A stretch of 64,000 nucleotides of DNA from Streptomyces sp. NBC_00576 (GTDB lineage Bacteria; Actinomycetota; Actinomycetes; Streptomycetales; Streptomycetaceae): NCBI RefSeq assembly GCF_036345175.1, contig NZ_CP107780.1, positions 3,534,001-3,598,000 on the forward strand, given 5' to 3'. Both the position numbers and the translations under genes were made by a program. Numbering within the stretch: the stretch's first letter is position 1; each line of letters begins with the position of its first letter. The notes beneath the pieces are model-generated. The model did not search any database, was not told where the DNA came from, and saw nothing but the letters and a program-made list of their open reading frames with translations. Shown here one piece after another: positions 1 through 9,210 of this stretch.

Positions 1-164
1 GATCTCAGTCAGTTCTGAATCAGTAGCGAAGCTCACCACCGCGACGGTGCGGTGCTCCCCGCTTTGTGGACGTGCCAAACATCCTCAGTCAGGACGTCCC
101 CATTCCGGGCAGTTCCAGTCGTTGTCGGCGGTCTTTCGTTGCCTGTCGCGAAGGAGCCTGCCAA

Positions 165-1280
165 ATGTCGATGATCCACAACCTGCGTGCCGCGGTCCGC
201 CCGTCCCGTCCCTCCCTTCGCAAGGACGGCAGCACGTACGACACCACCCGCGACCCCTCGACGCCCTCCGCCGTCGTCGACTGCGCCGTCTACCGCGACG
301 GCGCCCGGGTCCAGACGCCGAGGACGCTCACGCCGCACGAGGCGATGCGCAAGGTGCGCCGCGACGGCGGCTTCGTGTGGATCGGGCTGCACGAGCCGAC
401 GGAGGCCGAATTCTCCGGTATCGCCAGCGAGTTCGGGCTCCACCCGCTCGCCGTGGAGGACGCGATCCAGGCCCACCAGCGGCCCAAGCTGGAGCGGTAC
501 GACGACACGCTCTTCACCGTCTTCAAGACCATCCACTACGTCGACCACACCGAACTCACCGCGAGCAGCGAGGTCGTGGAGACCGGCGAGGTGATGTGCT
601 TCACCGGGCGGGACTTCTTCATCACCGTCCGGCACGGCGGGCAGGGCTCCCTGCGTGCGCTGCGCCACCGCCTCCAGGACGACCCCGAGCTGCTCGCCAA
701 GGGCCCCTCCGCGGTGCTGCACGCCATCGCCGACCATGTCGTCGACGGCTATGTCGCGGTCGCGGACGCCATGCAGGACGACATCGACGAGGTCGAGACG
801 GAGGTGTTCTCGCCGGGCCGCAAGGGCGCCCCGCGCGGTACCGACGCCGGCCGGATCTACCAGCTCAAGCGCGAGGTCCTGGAGTTCAAGCGGGCCGTCT
901 CGCCGCTCCTGCGGCCCATGCAGCTGCTGAGCGAGCGCCCGATGCGGCTGATCGACCCCGACATCCAGAAGTACTTCCGCGACGTCGCCGACCACCTCGC
1001 CCGGGTCCAGGAGCAGGTGATCGGCTTCGACGAGCTGCTCAACTCGATCCTCCAGGCCAACCTCGCCCAGGCGTCCGTCGCGCAGAACGAGGACATGCGG
1101 AAGATCACGTCCTGGGCGGCGATCATCGCCGTACCGACGATGGTGTGCGGCGTCTACGGCATGAACTTCGACTACATGCCGGAGCTGCACTGGAAGTTCG
1201 GCTACCCCGTGGTCATGACGGCCATGATCGGCATGTGTGTGGGCATCCACCGCACGCTTAAGCGCAACGGCTGGCTGTGA
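165..1280 (+). CDS. corA: CorA-family magnesium/cobalt channel
   Basis: A 371-residue CorA protein, expected to be an inner-membrane pentameric Mg2+ (Co2+) channel. The family signature GMN is at about residues 332-334, at the end of the first of two C-terminal membrane helices. The long acidic and helical N-terminal region is the cytoplasmic funnel that senses Mg2+ in characterised homologues. The start at 165 is chosen because AAGGAG lies 8 bases upstream; an in-frame ATG at 66 would add 33 residues unlike CorA. A CorA gene near an Mrp gene and a soluble MgtE-like gene recurs in actinobacteria. Bases 1-164 hold nothing I recognise. Confidence 0.93.
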   Translation: MSMIHNLRAAVRPSRPSLRKDGSTYDTTRDPSTPSAVVDCAVYRDGARVQTPRTLTPHEAMRKVRRDGGFVWIGLHEPTEAEFSGIASEFGLHPLAVEDAIQAHQRPKLERYDDTLFTVFKTIHYVDHTELTASSEVVETGEVMCFTGRDFFITVRHGGQGSLRALRHRLQDDPELLAKGPSAVLHAIADHVVDGYVAVADAMQDDIDEVETEVFSPGRKGAPRGTDAGRIYQLKREVLEFKRAVSPLLRPMQLLSERPMRLIDPDIQKYFRDVADHLARVQEQVIGFDELLNSILQANLAQASVAQNEDMRKITSWAAIIAVPTMVCGVYGMNFDYMPELHWKFGYPVVMTAMIGMCVGIHRTLKRNGWL

Positions 1281-1303
1281 CAGGCATCGCTACCCTTCTG
1301 CCC

Positions 1304-1825
1304 ATGACTGACACGCTGCTCGACCGGGCCCTCGTCGAGGAGGCCACGAAGAAGTCCGGGCTCATCTGGGTCAAGGGCCCCGTCGGACCCTCCCGTGCCC
1401 TGTGGCACGTATGGCACGAGGGCGCGGCCGTCCTGGTCGGCGACGGCCCCGGTGAGCAGCCGCTGCCGGGGCTGGCCGACGGGGCGGAGGCGGAGGTCAC
1501 CGTCCGCAGCAAGGACAAGGGCGGGCGCCTCGTCACGTGGGCGGCGACGGTCGTGGAGCTGGCCCCGGAGTCCCCGGAGTGGGAGGCCGCGGTCGCCGAG
1601 CTGAAGGGGAAGCGCCTGAACGCGCCGGACGGCGAGGGCATGCCGGACCGATGGGCGCGTGAATGCCGGGTGGTGCGGCTGGTGCCGCGCGCGGGGGAAA
1701 CACGCCCTCTGCCGGACGGCTCGTTGTCGGCACCGCCGCTGCCGACGCCGGCGACGACGCGGGAGCCGATCCCGGCGGGGTTGCCTCGCCTGCTCTTCAA
1801 GAAGCGCAAGCGCTCCGCGGGGTAG
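1304..1825 (+). CDS. conserved hypothetical protein, 173 aa
   Basis: Reads MTDTLLDRALVEEATKKSG at the N terminus and has no membrane segment or signal peptide, so it is probably cytoplasmic. The middle contains several Trp residues and alternating charged and hydrophobic stretches consistent with a small alpha/beta fold. The C terminus is basic (KKRKR). I do not recognise a family. It begins 23 bases after corA in the same direction and may be co-transcribed. No strong ribosome-binding site precedes the ATG at 1304; an earlier GTG at 1277 overlaps the corA stop and is the alternative start. Confidence 0.7.
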   Translation: MTDTLLDRALVEEATKKSGLIWVKGPVGPSRALWHVWHEGAAVLVGDGPGEQPLPGLADGAEAEVTVRSKDKGGRLVTWAATVVELAPESPEWEAAVAELKGKRLNAPDGEGMPDRWARECRVVRLVPRAGETRPLPDGSLSAPPLPTPATTREPIPAGLPRLLFKKRKRSAG

Positions 1826-1839
1826 GCGGTTCGTTCACT

Positions 1840-1893
1840 GCGGCCCGGTGGGGGCTTGTCGCGCAGTTCCCCGCGCCCCTGAAGGGGCGCAGA
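1840..1893. repeat. interspersed palindromic repeat, copy 1
   Basis: A GGTGGGGGCT..CGCGCAGTTCCCCGCGCCCCT block ends in a perfect GCGCCCCT-GA-AGGGGCGC hairpin at 1873-1890. Very similar sequence recurs at 26765-26817 (inverted) and 41948-41994. It sits between the convergent gene ends at 1825 and 1901 and could act as a bidirectional terminator. Such elements are common between Streptomyces genes. Confidence 0.75.
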
Positions 1894-1900
1894 GCGCCCT

Positions 1901-2662
1901 TCAGGACGACGGGAGCTGCTGGCCGTAGTCCACCGTCTCGTTCTTCGCCGGTTCCTCCAGGGCGAAGTCCTTGCCCCAGTCGCTCAGCAGCAGCGTCCCC
2001 GCGCCGCCCGCGCGCACAAGGCGCAGGGGGTACGGGGATCCCTCCAGGGAGACGTCCAGGGTGCCGCCGGAGCCCTTGTCGCCGGTGATGCGGATCGTGC
2101 GGACGCCCGACTGCTTGTGGTGGCCGTCCGTTGCGAGGCTGCCGTGCAGGGTGAGCAGTCCGTCCAGGAGCACGTCCTTGTCGGTGAAGCCGCTGAACTT
2201 CTTGTACGAGGGGTCGCCCGTCGGCACCTTCACGAACAGGCCCCCGAGCTTCGCGGCGGCGGCCGCGTCCGAGTCGCCGTCGTCGCCCTTGCCGCTGTCC
2301 TCGTGGCTCCAGAACGCGGCGTCGGCCTTCAGGAACAGGTGCTCTCCGACCCGCAGCAGCCGGAACGTCGACCCCTTCGCGGTGACCGAGCCGGTACCGC
2401 CGTCGTCCTTGAGGCGCATGTCGAGGGTGTACGTGGTCCCGCTGGTCACCACGGTCCCGGAGAGCCGTACGGCGTCGGCGGATGTGGCGGCCTTACGCGT
2501 CTTGGTCTGGATGGTGTCGGCCGGCAGCTTGCCGACCCCGTTCGTGCCCTCGTCCGGGTCGGCACCGCAACCCGTCAGCAGCCCTGTCCCCGTCACGACC
2601 AGGGCGCACATCGCGCTCACCAGTCCGGCGCTGCGGGTACGGCCACGGTAAATCGCAGACAC
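1901..2662 (-). CDS. secreted lipoprotein, LppX/LprG-like size
   Basis: A 253-residue lipoprotein precursor. The GTG at 2662 (VSAIYRGR) gives a basic n-region, a hydrophobic core and an LTGC lipobox with the lipidated Cys at about residue 32. The mature part is rich in Thr, Gly and Lys and has repeated beta-strand patterns. Its middle ('SGTVVTSGTTYTLDMRL') resembles actinobacterial lipoproteins of the LppX/LprAFG type that bind lipids; this is a guess from pattern and length only. It is divergent from the MgtE-like gene, with about 215 bases of shared upstream DNA. Confidence 0.75.
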   Translation of the reverse strand: MSAIYRGRTRSAGLVSAMCALVVTGTGLLTGCGADPDEGTNGVGKLPADTIQTKTRKAATSADAVRLSGTVVTSGTTYTLDMRLKDDGGTGSVTAKGSTFRLLRVGEHLFLKADAAFWSHEDSGKGDDGDSDAAAAAKLGGLFVKVPTGDPSYKKFSGFTDKDVLLDGLLTLHGSLATDGHHKQSGVRTIRITGDKGSGGTLDVSLEGSPYPLRLVRAGGAGTLLLSDWGKDFALEEPAKNETVDYGQQLPSS

Positions 2663-2878
2663 AGGTGGGGCTGCCTCTCGTACGGGTGTCCTGAGGGGGT
2701 GTGGACGGCAGCGTACCGCCGCCGTCGGCCCTCGGCGGAGCCAGTCCGTCCGGACCCCCCACCAGGGCGGAGCCGAACCGGACGGGCTAGCCTGAAGCGC
2801 ATCCGAGCAGGCAATTCGGAACCCTTGGACGCAATCCGACGCGCTCCCCGCAGCGCACACCGAGGCAGGAGGCGCGGC

Positions 2879-4174
2879 ATGGCTGCAGCCTCACCCCGTG
2901 TCTTCGTCTCGCACCTCGCCGGTACGGCCGTCTTCGACCCGAACGGCGACCAGGTGGGCCGCGTGCGCGACCTCGTCGCCATGCTGCGCGTCGGCAACCG
3001 TCCGCCCCGGCTGCTCGGTCTCGTCGTCGAACTCACCACCCGGCGCCGCGTCTTCATGCCCATGACCCGCGTCACCGGCATCGAGTCCGGCCAGGTCATC
3101 ACGACGGGCGTGCTGAACGTCCGGCGCTTCGAGCAGCGCCCCACCGAGCGGCTCGTCCTCGGCGAACTCCTCGACCGGCGCGTCACCCTCGGCGAGACGG
3201 GCGAGGAGGTCACCGTCCTGGATGTGGCGGTACGACAGTTGCCGGCCCGCCGCGACTGGGAGATCGAGCGGGTCTTCGTACGGAAGAAGGGCCGCGGCGG
3301 TGCCTTCCGGCGCAACACCGGCGAGACGCTGACCGTCGACTGGTCCGCCGTCACCGGGTTCTCCCTGGAGGAGGACGGACAGGGCGCCGAGAGCCTCCTC
3401 GCCACCTTCGAGCAGCTGCGCCCCGCCGACCTCGCGAACGTCCTGCACCACCTGTCGCCGAAACGGCGCGCCGAAGTGGCCGCCGCCCTCGACGACGACC
3501 GGCTGGCCGACGTACTCGAAGAGCTGCCCGAGGACGACCAGATCGAGATCCTCGGCAAGCTCAAGGAGGAGCGCGCCGCCGACGTCCTGGAGGCGATGGA
3601 CCCCGACGACGCCGCCGACCTGCTCGGCGAGTTGCCCGAGGACGACAAGGAGCGGCTGCTGAGCCTGATGCAGCCCGCCGACGCGGCCGACATGCGCCGG
3701 CTGATGGCCTACCGGGAGGACACGGCGGGCGGTCTGATGACGACCGAGCCGATCGTGCTGCGCCCGGACGCGACCGTCGCCGACGCGCTGGCCCGGGTCC
3801 GCAACCCCGACCTCTCCCCCGCGCTCGCCGCCCAGGTGTACGTGTGCCGTCCGCCGGACGAGACACCGACCGGCAAGTATCTGGGCGCGGTCCACTTCCA
3901 GCGGTTGCTGCGCGACCCCCCGTACACGCTGGTCGGCTCGCTCGTCGACGACGACCTGCAACCGCTGCGCCCGGACGCCGAACTGCCGGTCGTCGCCGGT
4001 TTCTTCGCGACGTACGACATGGTGGCGGCGCCGGTGGTCGACGAGAGCGGGTCGCTGCTGGGCGCGGTGACCGTGGACGACGTCCTCGACCACATGCTGC
4101 CCGAGGACTGGCGGGAGACGGAGTTCCACCTCGATGGCACCGAGGCCGGGGAAGCGGGTGGCCATGACTCCTGA
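2879..4174 (+). CDS. soluble MgtE-N/CBS domain protein, no channel
   Basis: 431 residues. The N-terminal 150 look like PRC-barrel segments ('LVAMLRVGNRPPRLLGLVVE'). Residues of about 172-275 are an MgtE intracellular N domain with repeated ELPEDD helices. About 280-415 form a tandem CBS pair ('DTAGGLMTTEPIVLRPDATVADAL'). In true MgtE channels a five-helix membrane domain follows, but this protein ends just after the second CBS. It therefore keeps the Mg2+-sensing half and lacks the pore. The ATG at 2879 is preceded by GGAGG. It overlaps the DUF1003 gene by 11 bases and probably works with it or with CorA, which is inference. Confidence 0.9.
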   Translation: MAAASPRVFVSHLAGTAVFDPNGDQVGRVRDLVAMLRVGNRPPRLLGLVVELTTRRRVFMPMTRVTGIESGQVITTGVLNVRRFEQRPTERLVLGELLDRRVTLGETGEEVTVLDVAVRQLPARRDWEIERVFVRKKGRGGAFRRNTGETLTVDWSAVTGFSLEEDGQGAESLLATFEQLRPADLANVLHHLSPKRRAEVAAALDDDRLADVLEELPEDDQIEILGKLKEERAADVLEAMDPDDAADLLGELPEDDKERLLSLMQPADAADMRRLMAYREDTAGGLMTTEPIVLRPDATVADALARVRNPDLSPALAAQVYVCRPPDETPTGKYLGAVHFQRLLRDPPYTLVGSLVDDDLQPLRPDAELPVVAGFFATYDMVAAPVVDESGSLLGAVTVDDVLDHMLPEDWRETEFHLDGTEAGEAGGHDS

Positions 4175-4766
4175 GCGCGAGACCGGCGCCCGCGAGCGCA
4201 TGGCCACGGGCGCCACGGCGGCCCCCCGTCCCCGGGTGCGCCTCGACCAGCCGCGCGCGCCCCGGCGTCGGCTGCTGCCCGAGTACGACCCGGAGGCCTT
4301 CGGACGGATGTCCGAGCGCATCGCGCGCTTCCTGGGGACCGGGCGGTTCATCGTCTGGATGACGGTCGTCATCATCCTGTGGGTGGTGTGGAACGTGTCC
4401 GCACCGGCCGACCTGCGCTTCGACCACTACCCGTTCATCTTCCTGACGCTGATGCTGTCGCTCCAGGCCTCCTACGCGGCCCCGCTGATCCTGCTCGCGC
4501 AGAACCGGCAGGACGACCGCGATCGCGTCAATCTCGAACAGGACCGCAAACAGAACGAGCGGTCGATCGCCGACACCGAGTACCTGACCCGCGAGATCGC
4601 CTCCCTGCGTGCGGGACTCGGCGAGGTGGCGACCCGGGACTGGATCCGCTCCGAGCTCCAGGACCTGGTCAAGGAGCTGGAGGAGCGGTATGCGGACGCG
4701 CTGCCGGACCGACCCGGCATATTCCCGGCAGAACGGCCGCGGGGGCGTGACGTAGAAGACCGGTGA
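4164..4766 (+). CDS. DUF1003 membrane protein
   Basis: A 200-residue protein with a basic N-terminal tail, two membrane helices at about 62-80 and 88-112, and a C-terminal cytoplasmic helical region rich in Gln, Asp and Arg that is likely to coil. This is the DUF1003 architecture ('YDPEAFGRMSERIARFLGTG' before the first helix). The start overlaps the end of the MgtE-like gene, so translation is probably coupled. The M. tuberculosis neighbours Rv1231c and Rv1232c show the same pairing (recalled). Function is unknown; the context suggests a link to divalent cation homeostasis. Confidence 0.87.
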   Translation: MTPERETGARERMATGATAAPRPRVRLDQPRAPRRRLLPEYDPEAFGRMSERIARFLGTGRFIVWMTVVIILWVVWNVSAPADLRFDHYPFIFLTLMLSLQASYAAPLILLAQNRQDDRDRVNLEQDRKQNERSIADTEYLTREIASLRAGLGEVATRDWIRSELQDLVKELEERYADALPDRPGIFPAERPRGRDVEDR

Positions 4767-4809
4767 CGGGCTTTCCGGGGGGCTGGTGCGGCCCCGTACC
4801 ATCGGGGTC

Positions 4810-5943
4810 ATGGCTACGGAAGACGCGGTGCGTGAAGCACTGGCGACGGTGAACGACCCCGAGATCCAGCGACCCATCACCGAACTGGGGATGGTGAAGT
4901 CGGTGGAGATCGGCGCGGACGGGGTGGTCGCGGTTGCCGTGTACCTGACGGTCTCCGGCTGCCCGATGCGCGACACGATCACGAAGACGGTGACGGAGGC
5001 GGTCTCGCGGGTCGAGGGCGTCACGCGCGTCGACGTCGAACTGGACGTCATGAGCGACAACCAGCGCAAGGATCTGGCGTCCGCCCTGCGCGGCGGCCAG
5101 GCCGAGCGCGAGGTCCCCTTCGCCAAACCGGGCTCCCTCACGCGCGTGTACGCGGTCGCGTCCGGCAAGGGCGGCGTCGGCAAGTCGTCGGTGACCGTCA
5201 ACCTGGCGGCGGCGATGGCCGCCGACGGCCTCAAGGTGGGCGTGGTCGACGCCGACATCTACGGCCACAGCGTGCCGCGCATGCTGGGCGTGGAGGGTCG
5301 TCCGACCCAGGTCGAGAACATGATCATGCCGCCGTCCTCGCACGGCGTGAAGGTCATCTCCATCGGCATGTTCACCCCGGGCAACGCCCCGGTGGTCTGG
5401 CGCGGCCCGATGCTCCACAGGGCCCTCCAGCAGTTCCTGGCGGACGTGTACTGGGGCGACCTGGACGTTCTGCTCCTGGACCTGCCCCCGGGCACGGGCG
5501 ACATCGCGATCTCGGTGGCCCAGCTGGTCCCGAACGCCGAGATCCTGGTCGTGACGACGCCCCAGCAGGCGGCGGCCGAGGTGGCCGAGCGTGCGGGCGC
5601 CATCGCCGTGCAGACCCACCAGAAGATCGTCGGCGTGGTCGAGAACATGGCAGGCCTGCCTTGCCCGCACTGCGACGAGATGGTCGACGTCTTCGGCACG
5701 GGCGGCGGCCAGAGCGTCGCGGACGGCCTCACGAGGACGACGGGAGCGACGGTCCCGGTCCTCGGCTCCATCCCGATCGACGTCCGCCTGCGCGAGGGCG
5801 GCGACGACGGCAGGCCGGTCGTCCTGACGGACCCGGACTCCCCCGCGGGGTCCGCGCTGCGCGCGATCGCGGGCAAGCTGGGCGGCAGGCAGCGCGGCCT
5901 GTCGGGCATGTCGCTGGGGATCACCCCGAGGAACAAGTTCTGA
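4810..5943 (+). CDS. mrp: Mrp/NBP35-family P-loop Fe-S carrier
   Basis: 377 residues. Residues 1-95 form a MIP18/DUF59 domain ('LATVNDPEIQRPITELGMV'). A MinD/ParA-type ATPase domain follows, with the deviant Walker A GKGGVGKSS at about 119-127. A CPHC motif near residue 285 supplies the cysteines that bridge a [4Fe-4S] cluster at the dimer interface in this family. It is expected to bind and deliver Fe-S clusters in the cytoplasm. The start at 4810 is chosen because the DUF59 domain begins directly after it; the GTG-like codons upstream add only eight residues. A strong hairpin follows the stop. Confidence 0.95.
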   Translation: MATEDAVREALATVNDPEIQRPITELGMVKSVEIGADGVVAVAVYLTVSGCPMRDTITKTVTEAVSRVEGVTRVDVELDVMSDNQRKDLASALRGGQAEREVPFAKPGSLTRVYAVASGKGGVGKSSVTVNLAAAMAADGLKVGVVDADIYGHSVPRMLGVEGRPTQVENMIMPPSSHGVKVISIGMFTPGNAPVVWRGPMLHRALQQFLADVYWGDLDVLLLDLPPGTGDIAISVAQLVPNAEILVVTTPQQAAAEVAERAGAIAVQTHQKIVGVVENMAGLPCPHCDEMVDVFGTGGGQSVADGLTRTTGATVPVLGSIPIDVRLREGGDDGRPVVLTDPDSPAGSALRAIAGKLGGRQRGLSGMSLGITPRNKF

Positions 5944-5956
5944 GTTTCAGTACCTG

Positions 5957-6006
5957 GTACGTGCTGGGGGCGCCCTCTCGTCCAAGAGGGCGCCCCCAGC
6001 GCGTAC
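5957..6006. terminator. bidirectional terminator after mrp
   Basis: A perfect 16-bp inverted repeat, 5963-5978 with 5985-6000, has a 6-base loop and a further GTAC/GTAC pair outside it. It lies between the convergent ends of mrp and the 219-residue gene and is the strongest hairpin in this region. Confidence 0.85.
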
Positions 6007-6012
6007 CGCCGA

Positions 6013-6672
6013 CTACGCGTACACGCCAATATCCTTGATCACGGCGAAGCCCAACCCGTACGCGCTCATCCCGCGCCCGTACGCACCCACGTGCACACCC
6101 TCCTGGGTCGACCCGGCGAGAACCCACCCGAACTCGGACTCCCGGTAGTGGAAGGGCGTCGGCACCCCGTCGACCGGGAGGGAGAGGGTGGACCAGTCAT
6201 CGCCGCCGAGATCGTCCGCGAGGACCCACGCCGTCTCCGTCTGCTGGTCCAGCCAGTCGTCGCGCAGGGTGTGGTCCATCTGGCCGGGCCAGGTGAACGA
6301 CAGCAGCCCCACACCGGCCAGCCAGGCCGCCGACGACACCGAGGTGGCCTCCAGCAGCCCCGTGCCGTCCGCACTGCGCCGTACGGGGTTGGCGGCCACG
6401 GTGACGACCACCGCGAACCGCTCCTTGTCCTCCCCCATGGCTTCGTGCCGTACGGAGGGTTCGTCGCCGTGCCCGATCGAACCGTGCGCGACGGCACCGT
6501 CGGCCGCCGTACCCACCTGCATCAGCCAGCGCGGTCCCGTGAAGGCCTCGTCGAGGCCGTACCAAGGGAAGGGCGCCAGCAGATAGCCGTCGACCGTGCG
6601 CCGGGCGGAGGGGACCTGTTGTCCGCCCTCCGCGGCCGGCGCCTGCGCGCCCACCCGACTTGTCGTCTCCAT
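6013..6672 (-). CDS. conserved hypothetical protein, 219 aa
   Basis: A cytoplasmic-looking protein with no signal peptide or membrane helix. It is rich in Trp and Gly and has the C-terminal pattern 'YGRGMSAYGLGFAVIKDI'. I do not assign a family. The ATG at 6672 is preceded by AGGAGG at a spacing of about 11. It is the last gene of the minus-strand block that starts with the ECF sigma gene, separated from tatB by 219 bases in which I see no gene. It might be a late member of that unit or have its own promoter. Confidence 0.72.
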   Translation of the reverse strand: METTSRVGAQAPAAEGGQQVPSARRTVDGYLLAPFPWYGLDEAFTGPRWLMQVGTAADGAVAHGSIGHGDEPSVRHEAMGEDKERFAVVVTVAANPVRRSADGTGLLEATSVSSAAWLAGVGLLSFTWPGQMDHTLRDDWLDQQTETAWVLADDLGGDDWSTLSLPVDGVPTPFHYRESEFGWVLAGSTQEGVHVGAYGRGMSAYGLGFAVIKDIGVYA

Positions 6673-6891
6673 TTACCCGGACGCCTCCTCGTTCTCGTCG
6701 GCCCGGAGCGGCCCGCCCCCCTTCGGGCGGCGTCGTTCGCTCATGCACGGGCCCACAACAACTCGGCAGCATAGCCACACCGCTCCGAGCAGCAGAGAAA
6801 GCGCCCGGCGCGTGGGCCTCGCAGACGTCCGGATCGGGCCGTCCGGGGCCCGGTCGGAGTATGAGTCACGTCACGCGCGGACCTACGAAGG

Positions 6892-7344
6892 TCAGGTGGC
6901 GTCCGCGTCGAAGGGCGGGCGCTCGTCCGGCTCGGGCTTCTTCGTCATGTCGACGGTGCCACCGGAGGAACCCGACGAAGAAGAGGAGGGGGAGGACGGG
7001 GAGGAGGACGGCGCGTCCGACTCGCGGCCGTGGACCGCGTCCGTGACCTCGGCCATCTCCTTCTTCAGGTCGAAGCCGTTGCGGATCTCCTTGAGCCCCA
7101 GTTCGTCGTTGTCCAGCTGCTTGCGGATGAACGTCTTGGGGTTCAGGTCCTCGAACTCGAAGTCCTTGAACTCCGGGCCCAGCTCCTGGCGGATGTCCTG
7201 CTTCGCGCCCTCCGAGAACTCCCGGATCTTGCGAATGGTGCGCGTGACGTCCTGGATCATCTTCGGAAGCTTCTCCGGACCGAAGACGAGCACGGCGAGG
7301 AGCACGAGCGTCACCAGCTCGAGCGGTCCTATGTCATTGAACAC
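6892..7344 (-). CDS. tatB: Sec-independent translocase subunit TatB
   Basis: 150 residues. The GTG at 7344 (VFNDIGPLELVTLVLLAVLVFG) is preceded by AAGGAG. A single N-terminal membrane helix is followed by the family hinge 'FGPEKLPKM', an amphipathic helix with 'DVTRTIRKIREF', and a long charged Ser/Asp-rich tail. TatB receives twin-arginine substrates and works with TatC and TatA in the inner membrane. It lies downstream of the sigma/anti-sigma/htrA genes, the same order as Rv1221-Rv1224. A Tat lipoprotein candidate is encoded at 40136. Confidence 0.93.
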   Translation of the reverse strand: MFNDIGPLELVTLVLLAVLVFGPEKLPKMIQDVTRTIRKIREFSEGAKQDIRQELGPEFKDFEFEDLNPKTFIRKQLDNDELGLKEIRNGFDLKKEMAEVTDAVHGRESDAPSSSPSSPSSSSSGSSGGTVDMTKKPEPDERPPFDADAT

Positions 7345-7553
7345 CTGAAGCTCCTTGCGATGTCCTCGGTCCTCGGCCCTCGGTGGTCCGTGCGGTCTTC
7401 GCGGTCTTCCGTGGTCCGGGCCGGTTCCACGGTACCCGGCCATCCTGTCCCACCGGTACCGTCCGGGGGCCCAAGAGTGCGTGTACGCGACCGGTTTTCC
7501 GGGATGTTTGCCTTGTGGAGGGCCGTACGGGCCCGCCACCTGTGAGGTTTCTG

Positions 7554-9146
7554 TCAGTTCCCGCCGGAGGAGCCGAGGACGAGGGAGATCGTCTGTTCCC
7601 TGCCGCCGCGCACCAGGGACAGCTCCAGTCGGTCGCCGGGACGGTGGGCGCGGATCTTGACGATCAGTTCCTCGCCGGAGTGCACGCGCCGGCCGTCGAC
7701 CACGGTGATGACGTCGCCGGCCTCCAGGCCCGCCCGGTCACCCGGGCCGCCCGTGGTGACCGCGGGCCTGCCGTCGTCGCCGTTCGTGCCCACGCGCGCG
7801 CCGTCGCCGGTGTAGTCCATGTCCAGGGTGACGCCGATTACGGGGTGGGTCGCCCTCCCGGTGTTGATCAGTTCCTCGGCGACACGCTTGCCTTGGTTGA
7901 TGGGGATGGCGAACCCGAGCCCGATCGAACCGGCCTGCGTGCCGTCCAGTCCCGAGCCGCTGTCGGCGGAACGGATCGCGGAGTTGATCCCGACGACCCT
8001 GGCCCGGGCGTCGAGCAGCGGCCCGCCGGAGTTGCCCGGGTTGATGGACGCGTCGGTCTGGAGCGCGTCGACATACGAGACGTCGCTCCCGTCGCCGCTT
8101 CCGCCCCCGGCGGTGATGGGCCGTTCCTTGGCGCTGATGATGCCGGAGGTGACGGTGTTGGCGAGGTCGAAGGGGGCTCCGATGGCGACGACGGGGTCGC
8201 CGACCGCCACGTTGTCGGAGTTCCCGAGGACCACGGGACGCAGCCCGTCGACTCCGCTCACCTTGACGACGGCGAGGTCGTATCCGCTGTCCCGTCCGAC
8301 GACCTCGGCCTGGGCTGTCTCGCCGCCGCTGAACGTCACGGTTATCCCGCCGCCGGCGCCGGCGGGCTCGACGACGTGGTTGTTGGTGAGGATGTGTCCC
8401 CGGCCGTCGAGCACGAACCCGGTGCCGGTGCCCTCCGCGCCCGCCCCGCGCACATGCAGCGTCACCACACTGGGCAGCGCACGCGCGGCGATCCCGGCCA
8501 CGCTGTCCGGAGCCCGCCCGACGGACTCGTCCCGCTCGGCCTGCGGCAGCTGAATACGGTCGCCGTCCCCCTGATGACGCTCCAGATACGACCCGGCCGC
8601 CCCACCGATGCCCCCGGAGAGCAGCGCGAGCAACACGGCCCCGACTGCCAACCCACGCTTGCGCGCCCCCGGCCGGCCGCCGACGGGGCCGGCTCCGTTC
8701 TGTTGGAGGGGGGCGGAGGGTGCCCAGGGGTCGTAGCGGTGCCAGGGGTCGTCAGCGGGCGCCTGCGGCTCCGGCACGGCCGTACCGTGCGCCGGGGTCA
8801 TCGCGGGGTGCTGAACCGGCGGAGCGGGCGCCCAGGGGCCGGGATGGCCGTAGGGCGGGGTGCCGTAGGGATCGGGGTCGTGCGGAGACTGAGTGCCTGC
8901 CTCGACAGCGGGCACCGCGTCAGCCGTGTCGGCCACCCCTGCAGGCAGTACAGGCGGCGGCAGCTCGAAGTCACCCTCGTCACCGGCGGCGGCCGGGCTC
9001 GCCCCTGACACTCCCTCACCAAAAGCCGGAGCGGAGGCCGAAGCCTCCTGAGCATCCTGGCCGGAAATCGGCGCCTCCTGGACGGGCGCCGATTCCTCCC
9101 GGGGCCGACTCCACCAGTTGGCCTTCGCGGGCTTCCCCTCGTTCAT
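7554..9146 (-). CDS. htrA: HtrA/DegP-type membrane serine protease with PDZ
   Basis: 530 residues. The first 160 are a Pro/Ala-rich cytoplasmic tail, followed by a membrane helix at about 165-185. The trypsin-like domain has His in 'LTNNHVV' (near 256), Asp in 'YDLAVVKV' (near 289) and Ser in 'NPGNSGGPLLD' (near 372). One C-terminal PDZ domain ('GGPGDRAGLEAGDVITVVDGR') completes the fold. It is expected to degrade damaged extracytoplasmic proteins. The ATG at 9146 has GGGGAGA upstream. It lies 64 bases after the anti-sigma gene and is likely co-transcribed with it as part of the envelope stress response. Confidence 0.93.
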   Translation of the reverse strand: MNEGKPAKANWWSRPREESAPVQEAPISGQDAQEASASAPAFGEGVSGASPAAAGDEGDFELPPPVLPAGVADTADAVPAVEAGTQSPHDPDPYGTPPYGHPGPWAPAPPVQHPAMTPAHGTAVPEPQAPADDPWHRYDPWAPSAPLQQNGAGPVGGRPGARKRGLAVGAVLLALLSGGIGGAAGSYLERHQGDGDRIQLPQAERDESVGRAPDSVAGIAARALPSVVTLHVRGAGAEGTGTGFVLDGRGHILTNNHVVEPAGAGGGITVTFSGGETAQAEVVGRDSGYDLAVVKVSGVDGLRPVVLGNSDNVAVGDPVVAIGAPFDLANTVTSGIISAKERPITAGGGSGDGSDVSYVDALQTDASINPGNSGGPLLDARARVVGINSAIRSADSGSGLDGTQAGSIGLGFAIPINQGKRVAEELINTGRATHPVIGVTLDMDYTGDGARVGTNGDDGRPAVTTGGPGDRAGLEAGDVITVVDGRRVHSGEELIVKIRAHRPGDRLELSLVRGGREQTISLVLGSSGGN

Positions 9147-9210
9147 GCTCTCCCCACACCTGGCCCGCCGTTGTGCGGCCCGCACCTCGGATTCAACCAG
9201 GTTCGCGGGG

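Noticed and set aside
1..164. Possible Mg2+ riboswitch before corA
   Set aside because: The leader is too short in this window and I see none of the conserved M-box (ykoK) segments. The upstream part may lie outside the window.
7383..9008. 541-codon plus-strand frame opposite htrA
   Set aside because: Antisense shadow; the minus strand has the protease triad and PDZ domain.
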